Source of the DNA: JAOUEA01 sp041287635
GTDB taxonomy: Bacteria > Actinomycetota > UBA4738 > HRBIN12
Assembly (NCBI GenBank): GCA_041287635.1
Contig: JBGGNG010000140.1
Location: 1-7,648, forward strand
Length of the DNA: 7,648 nucleotides
Reading direction: 5' to 3'
A program made the translations under genes and the position numbers. The notes beneath the pieces were generated by a model. That model saw only the letters and a list, made by a program, of their open reading frames with translations. It searched no databases and had not been told where the DNA came from. Numbering within the stretch: the stretch's first letter is position 1; every line of letters begins with the position of its first letter. Below are positions 4,881 through 7,648 of this stretch, in pieces.

Positions 4881-7648
4881 TTGGCTCTGCGAGAGGCGCT
4901 CGATGTGCTCGTGCGTTCCGAACCGTTCGAGCGGCTCCTGCTCGAGCGTGCGCGCCCGATCGTGGCCAGGGCCGAGGCCGGCGAGGACTTCGTGGTCGCG
5001 GGCGTGGCGACCGCGCTCGAGGCACCCCTGTTCGCCGTGGCGCCCGGCCCCCGTGAGGCCGAAGCGCTCGCCGCCGACCTGGAGGCGTTCCTCGGCCCCG
5101 AGCGGGTCGCGCTGCTTCCGGCATGGGAGGCCCTGCCGTACGAGGGCATCTCGCCGGCGCCCGAAGTCGCGGCCCGGCGTGCCAGCGCCGTCGCCCGCAT
5201 GCGCGAGGCCAAGGGCGCGTTCGTGCTGGTCGCGCCGGTGCTCGCGGCGATGCAGGGCCTGATCCCGACGCTCGGCGTCACGTCCGCCCTCCAGCTCGTC
5301 GCCGGCCTCGATCTGCCGCCCGACGCGCTCGCGGAACGACTCGTCGACCTCGGCTACACGCGGTCCGACGTGGTCGAGCACCGCGGCGAGTTCGCCGTGC
5401 GGGGCGGCGTGGTCGACGTCTTCCCCGGCACGGCTCGCCGCCCGGTGCGCGTGGACTACTTCGGTGACGAGGTCGAGTCGATCAGGGAGTTCGTGCCCTC
5501 GACGCAGCTGTCCACCGAACGGGTGGCGCTCGCCGAGGTGCCGGCGACGCGCGAGCTGGTGCCCGACGACGCCCTGCGCGAACGTGCGCGCGCTGCGGCC
5601 GCAGAGGCGCCGGAGCGCTTCGCCGACCAGCTCGCGCGCATGGCCGACGGATTGTTCGTCGAGGGCGCGGAGTCGCTCGCGCCGTTCCTGTTCGACCGCA
5701 TGCCCACACCGGCCGAGCTCGTGCCCGAGGGCGGATGGGTGGTACTCACCCACGCGCATCGCACCCTCGACCGGGCGCGGGCGGCGCACCTGGAAGGTGA
5801 GGCGCTCGCCGAGGCGACGGCCTGGCCCGCCGCCAGGGTGCTGCACACGCTCGACGACGCGATCGGCGACCGCGTGCGGCTGCACCTCACCGAGTTCGCC
5901 GAGGGGCTCGACCTCGGCATCGCGAGCTGGGGCACGGGGCAGGGCAACGCCGCGGAGCTCGCCTCGCGTGCGCGCGAGCTCGCCGGCGCCGGGTTCCGCA
6001 TCGTGCTGTCGGCCCGCGGCCATGGCTCCCTGGAGCGCGCCCGTGAGGTGCTGGGCGACGAGGTGCCTGTCGAACCGGTGGAGTCGCCGCTCGCCGACGG
6101 GTTCCTGTTCCAGGCGGGGCGCCTGGCCGTGGTCACCGAGGAGGACCTGTTCGGCGCCCGCCGGCACACCCGCACGGCGCCGCGGTTCACGCGCCGGCGC
6201 ACGGACTCGATCGCCGACGAGCTCGAGACGGGTGACTTCGCCGTGCACCGCATCCACGGGGTCGGGCGGTACACGGGCATCACCCACCGTGAGCTCGCCG
6301 GCGCCGAGCGCGACTACCTCGTGCTCGAGTACGCCGGCGGCGACAAGCTCTTCGTGCCGAGCGACGCGGTCGGCATGGTCGCGAAGTACATCGGCGGCGA
6401 CAGCCCCCGCGTGCATCGCATGGGCGGCAGCGACTGGGCACGTGCGACCGCGAAGGTCAAACGCGCCGTGCGCGACATGGCCGGCGAGCTCGTGCGCCTC
6501 TACACGGTGCGTCTCTCGGTACCCGGTCACGCGTTCGGTCTCGACACGCCGTGGCAGCAAGAGCTCGAGGACGCGTTCCCCCACGAGGAGACGACCGACC
6601 AGATCTCGGCGATCGACGAGGTCAAGGCCGACATGATGTTGCCCAAGCCGATGGATCGTCTCGTCTGCGGTGACGTCGGGTTCGGCAAGACCGAGATCGC
6701 CGTGCGGGCGGCCTTCAAGGCCGTGATGGAGGGCAAACAGGTCGCCGTGCTCGTGCCGACGACGCTCCTCGCCGAGCAGCACTTCATCACGTTCAGCGAG
6801 CGGTTCGCGCCGTTCCCGGTCACGGTGAGGATGCTGAGCCGCTTCGTGAGCCACGCCGAGCAGAAGCAGGTCGTCGAGGACGTGAAGGCGGGCAAGGTCG
6901 ACGTCGTGATCGGCACGCACAGGCTGCTCGGCAAGGACATGGCGTTCCAAGACCTCGGCCTGCTCGTGGTCGACGAGGAGCAGCGGTTCGGGGTCGCGCA
7001 CAAGGAGCGCCTGAAGCAGTTCCGCGCCAGCGTCGACGTGCTCACGATGACGGCGACGCCGATCCCGCGCACGCTCGAGATGGCGCTCACCGGCATCCGC
7101 GAGATGAGCACGATCGACACGCCGCCCGAGGACCGCCAGCCGGTGCTCACGTACGTCGGCAGTTACGACGAGGGCCTCGCGCTGGGGGCCGTCCGCCGCG
7201 AGCTGCTGCGCGAGGGCCAGGTCTTCTGGGTGCACAACCGGGTGGCGACGATCGACCGGCAGGTCGCGTGGCTGCAGCAGGAGCTCCCCGAGGCGCGCAT
7301 CGTCGTCGCGCACGGCCAGATGGACGAGGCGCTGCTCGAGCGTCAGATGATGACGTTCTGGAACCGGGAGGCCGACGTGCTGGTCTCGACCGTGATCATC
7401 GAGAGCGGCCTCGACGTGCCGAACGCGAACACGCTCGTCGTCGATCGCGCCGACCTGCTCGGGCTCGCGCAGATGTACCAGTTGCGCGGCCGCGTGGGGC
7501 GGTCGACCGAGCGTGCGTTCGCGTACTTCTTCTTCCCGCCCCAACGGGAGATGACCGAGGAAGCGCGGGAGCGGCTCGCCACGATCAGCGCGCACCAGGC
7601 GCTCGGCTCTGGGTTCAAGATCGCGATGAAGGACCTGGAGATCCGCGG
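4881..7648 (+). CDS. mfd: Transcription-repair coupling factor Mfd, 3' end outside the window
   Basis: Mfd removes RNA polymerase stalled at DNA lesions using ATP-driven translocation and recruits UvrA for nucleotide excision repair. 922 codons are present without interruption; the full protein is usually 1150-1200 residues. The UvrB-like N-terminal module includes PAWEALPYEG (Trp82) and RGEFAVRGGVVDVFPG (168-183) with YFGDEVESIREF. The CarD-like RNA polymerase interaction domain is about 450-510 (GDFAVHRIHGVGRYTG to KYIGG). The RecG-like superfamily 2 motor has ETTDQ (570-574), Walker A GDVGFGKTE (597-605), Walker B DEEQRFG (698-704), TATPIPRTL (from 724) and QLRGRVGRS (867-875). The C-terminal TRCF regulatory domain that masks UvrA binding lies beyond the end. 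The start is TTG, set by the GGGAGG upstream. The gene follows pth by 110 nt and may have its own promoter. A separate RecG or UvrB is excluded by the combined domain order. Confidence 0.97.
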   Translation, partial: MALREALDVLVRSEPFERLLLERARPIVARAEAGEDFVVAGVATALEAPLFAVAPGPREAEALAADLEAFLGPERVALLPAWEALPYEGISPAPEVAARRASAVARMREAKGAFVLVAPVLAAMQGLIPTLGVTSALQLVAGLDLPPDALAERLVDLGYTRSDVVEHRGEFAVRGGVVDVFPGTARRPVRVDYFGDEVESIREFVPSTQLSTERVALAEVPATRELVPDDALRERARAAAAEAPERFADQLARMADGLFVEGAESLAPFLFDRMPTPAELVPEGGWVVLTHAHRTLDRARAAHLEGEALAEATAWPAARVLHTLDDAIGDRVRLHLTEFAEGLDLGIASWGTGQGNAAELASRARELAGAGFRIVLSARGHGSLERAREVLGDEVPVEPVESPLADGFLFQAGRLAVVTEEDLFGARRHTRTAPRFTRRRTDSIADELETGDFAVHRIHGVGRYTGITHRELAGAERDYLVLEYAGGDKLFVPSDAVGMVAKYIGGDSPRVHRMGGSDWARATAKVKRAVRDMAGELVRLYTVRLSVPGHAFGLDTPWQQELEDAFPHEETTDQISAIDEVKADMMLPKPMDRLVCGDVGFGKTEIAVRAAFKAVMEGKQVAVLVPTTLLAEQHFITFSERFAPFPVTVRMLSRFVSHAEQKQVVEDVKAGKVDVVIGTHRLLGKDMAFQDLGLLVVDEEQRFGVAHKERLKQFRASVDVLTMTATPIPRTLEMALTGIREMSTIDTPPEDRQPVLTYVGSYDEGLALGAVRRELLREGQVFWVHNRVATIDRQVAWLQQELPEARIVVAHGQMDEALLERQMMTFWNREADVLVSTVIIESGLDVPNANTLVVDRADLLGLAQMYQLRGRVGRSTERAFAYFFFPPQREMTEEARERLATISAHQALGSGFKIAMKDLEIR

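Noticed and set aside
3322..5124. A 600-codon minus-strand frame opposite rplY, pth and the start of mfd
   Set aside because: It spans several clearly conserved + strand genes and has no recognisable domain; the mirror of biased codon use explains it.
4761..7595. A 944-codon open frame on the minus strand opposite mfd
   Set aside because: Its composition (Arg, His, Leu, Glu, Asp runs) is that of an antisense shadow in GC-rich DNA, while the + strand carries all Mfd motifs uninterrupted.
1..7648. Search for CRISPR arrays, insertion sequences, tRNA genes or attachment sites
   Set aside because: No regularly spaced repeats, transposase motifs, terminal inverted repeats, or cloverleaf-like sequences were seen; nearly all the window is coding.

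Overview
The window is GC-rich bacterial chromosome with dense, mostly unidirectional genes. The gene order (end of glmU, prs, then rplY-pth-mfd) and the protein signatures (class I PRPP synthase of the actinobacterial type, long CTC-form bL25 with an acidic Ala/Glu/Gly tail, a SigE-family ECF-like sigma factor) point to a member of the Actinomycetota. I cannot place it more finely; an uncultured or deep-branching lineage is possible but that is inference.

Layout: 1-219 is the C-terminal end of glmU (cell-wall precursor synthesis), followed after 13 nt by prs (233-1213, PRPP synthesis), both on +. On the - strand, convergent to prs and separated from it by only 11 nt, lies a two-gene unit: a sigma factor (3317-2766) translationally coupled by an ATGA overlap to a 514-residue single-pass membrane protein (2769-1225), most simply read as its cognate membrane-bound regulator or output. 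A 154-nt divergent intergenic region (3318-3471) separates the sigma gene from rplY (3472-4176), which is followed closely by pth (4192-4770). After a 110-nt intergenic region containing a perfect 12-bp palindrome, a -10-like hexamer and a strong GC-rich hairpin comes mfd, with a TTG start at 4881 supported by a good Shine-Dalgarno sequence; it runs off the window after 922 codons.

The + strand genes are housekeeping: UDP-GlcNAc and PRPP supply, ribosome 5S rRNA binding and stress (bL25), peptidyl-tRNA recycling (Pth), and transcription-coupled repair (Mfd). The part outside the standard set is the antisense sigma/membrane-protein pair inserted between prs and rplY. I found no mobile elements, CRISPR arrays, tRNA or rRNA genes, and no clear evidence of a wholly new system. 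The membrane protein has no recognisable zinc-binding anti-sigma motif and carries six cysteines in a large extracytoplasmic part, and it is the best candidate for something not well described.
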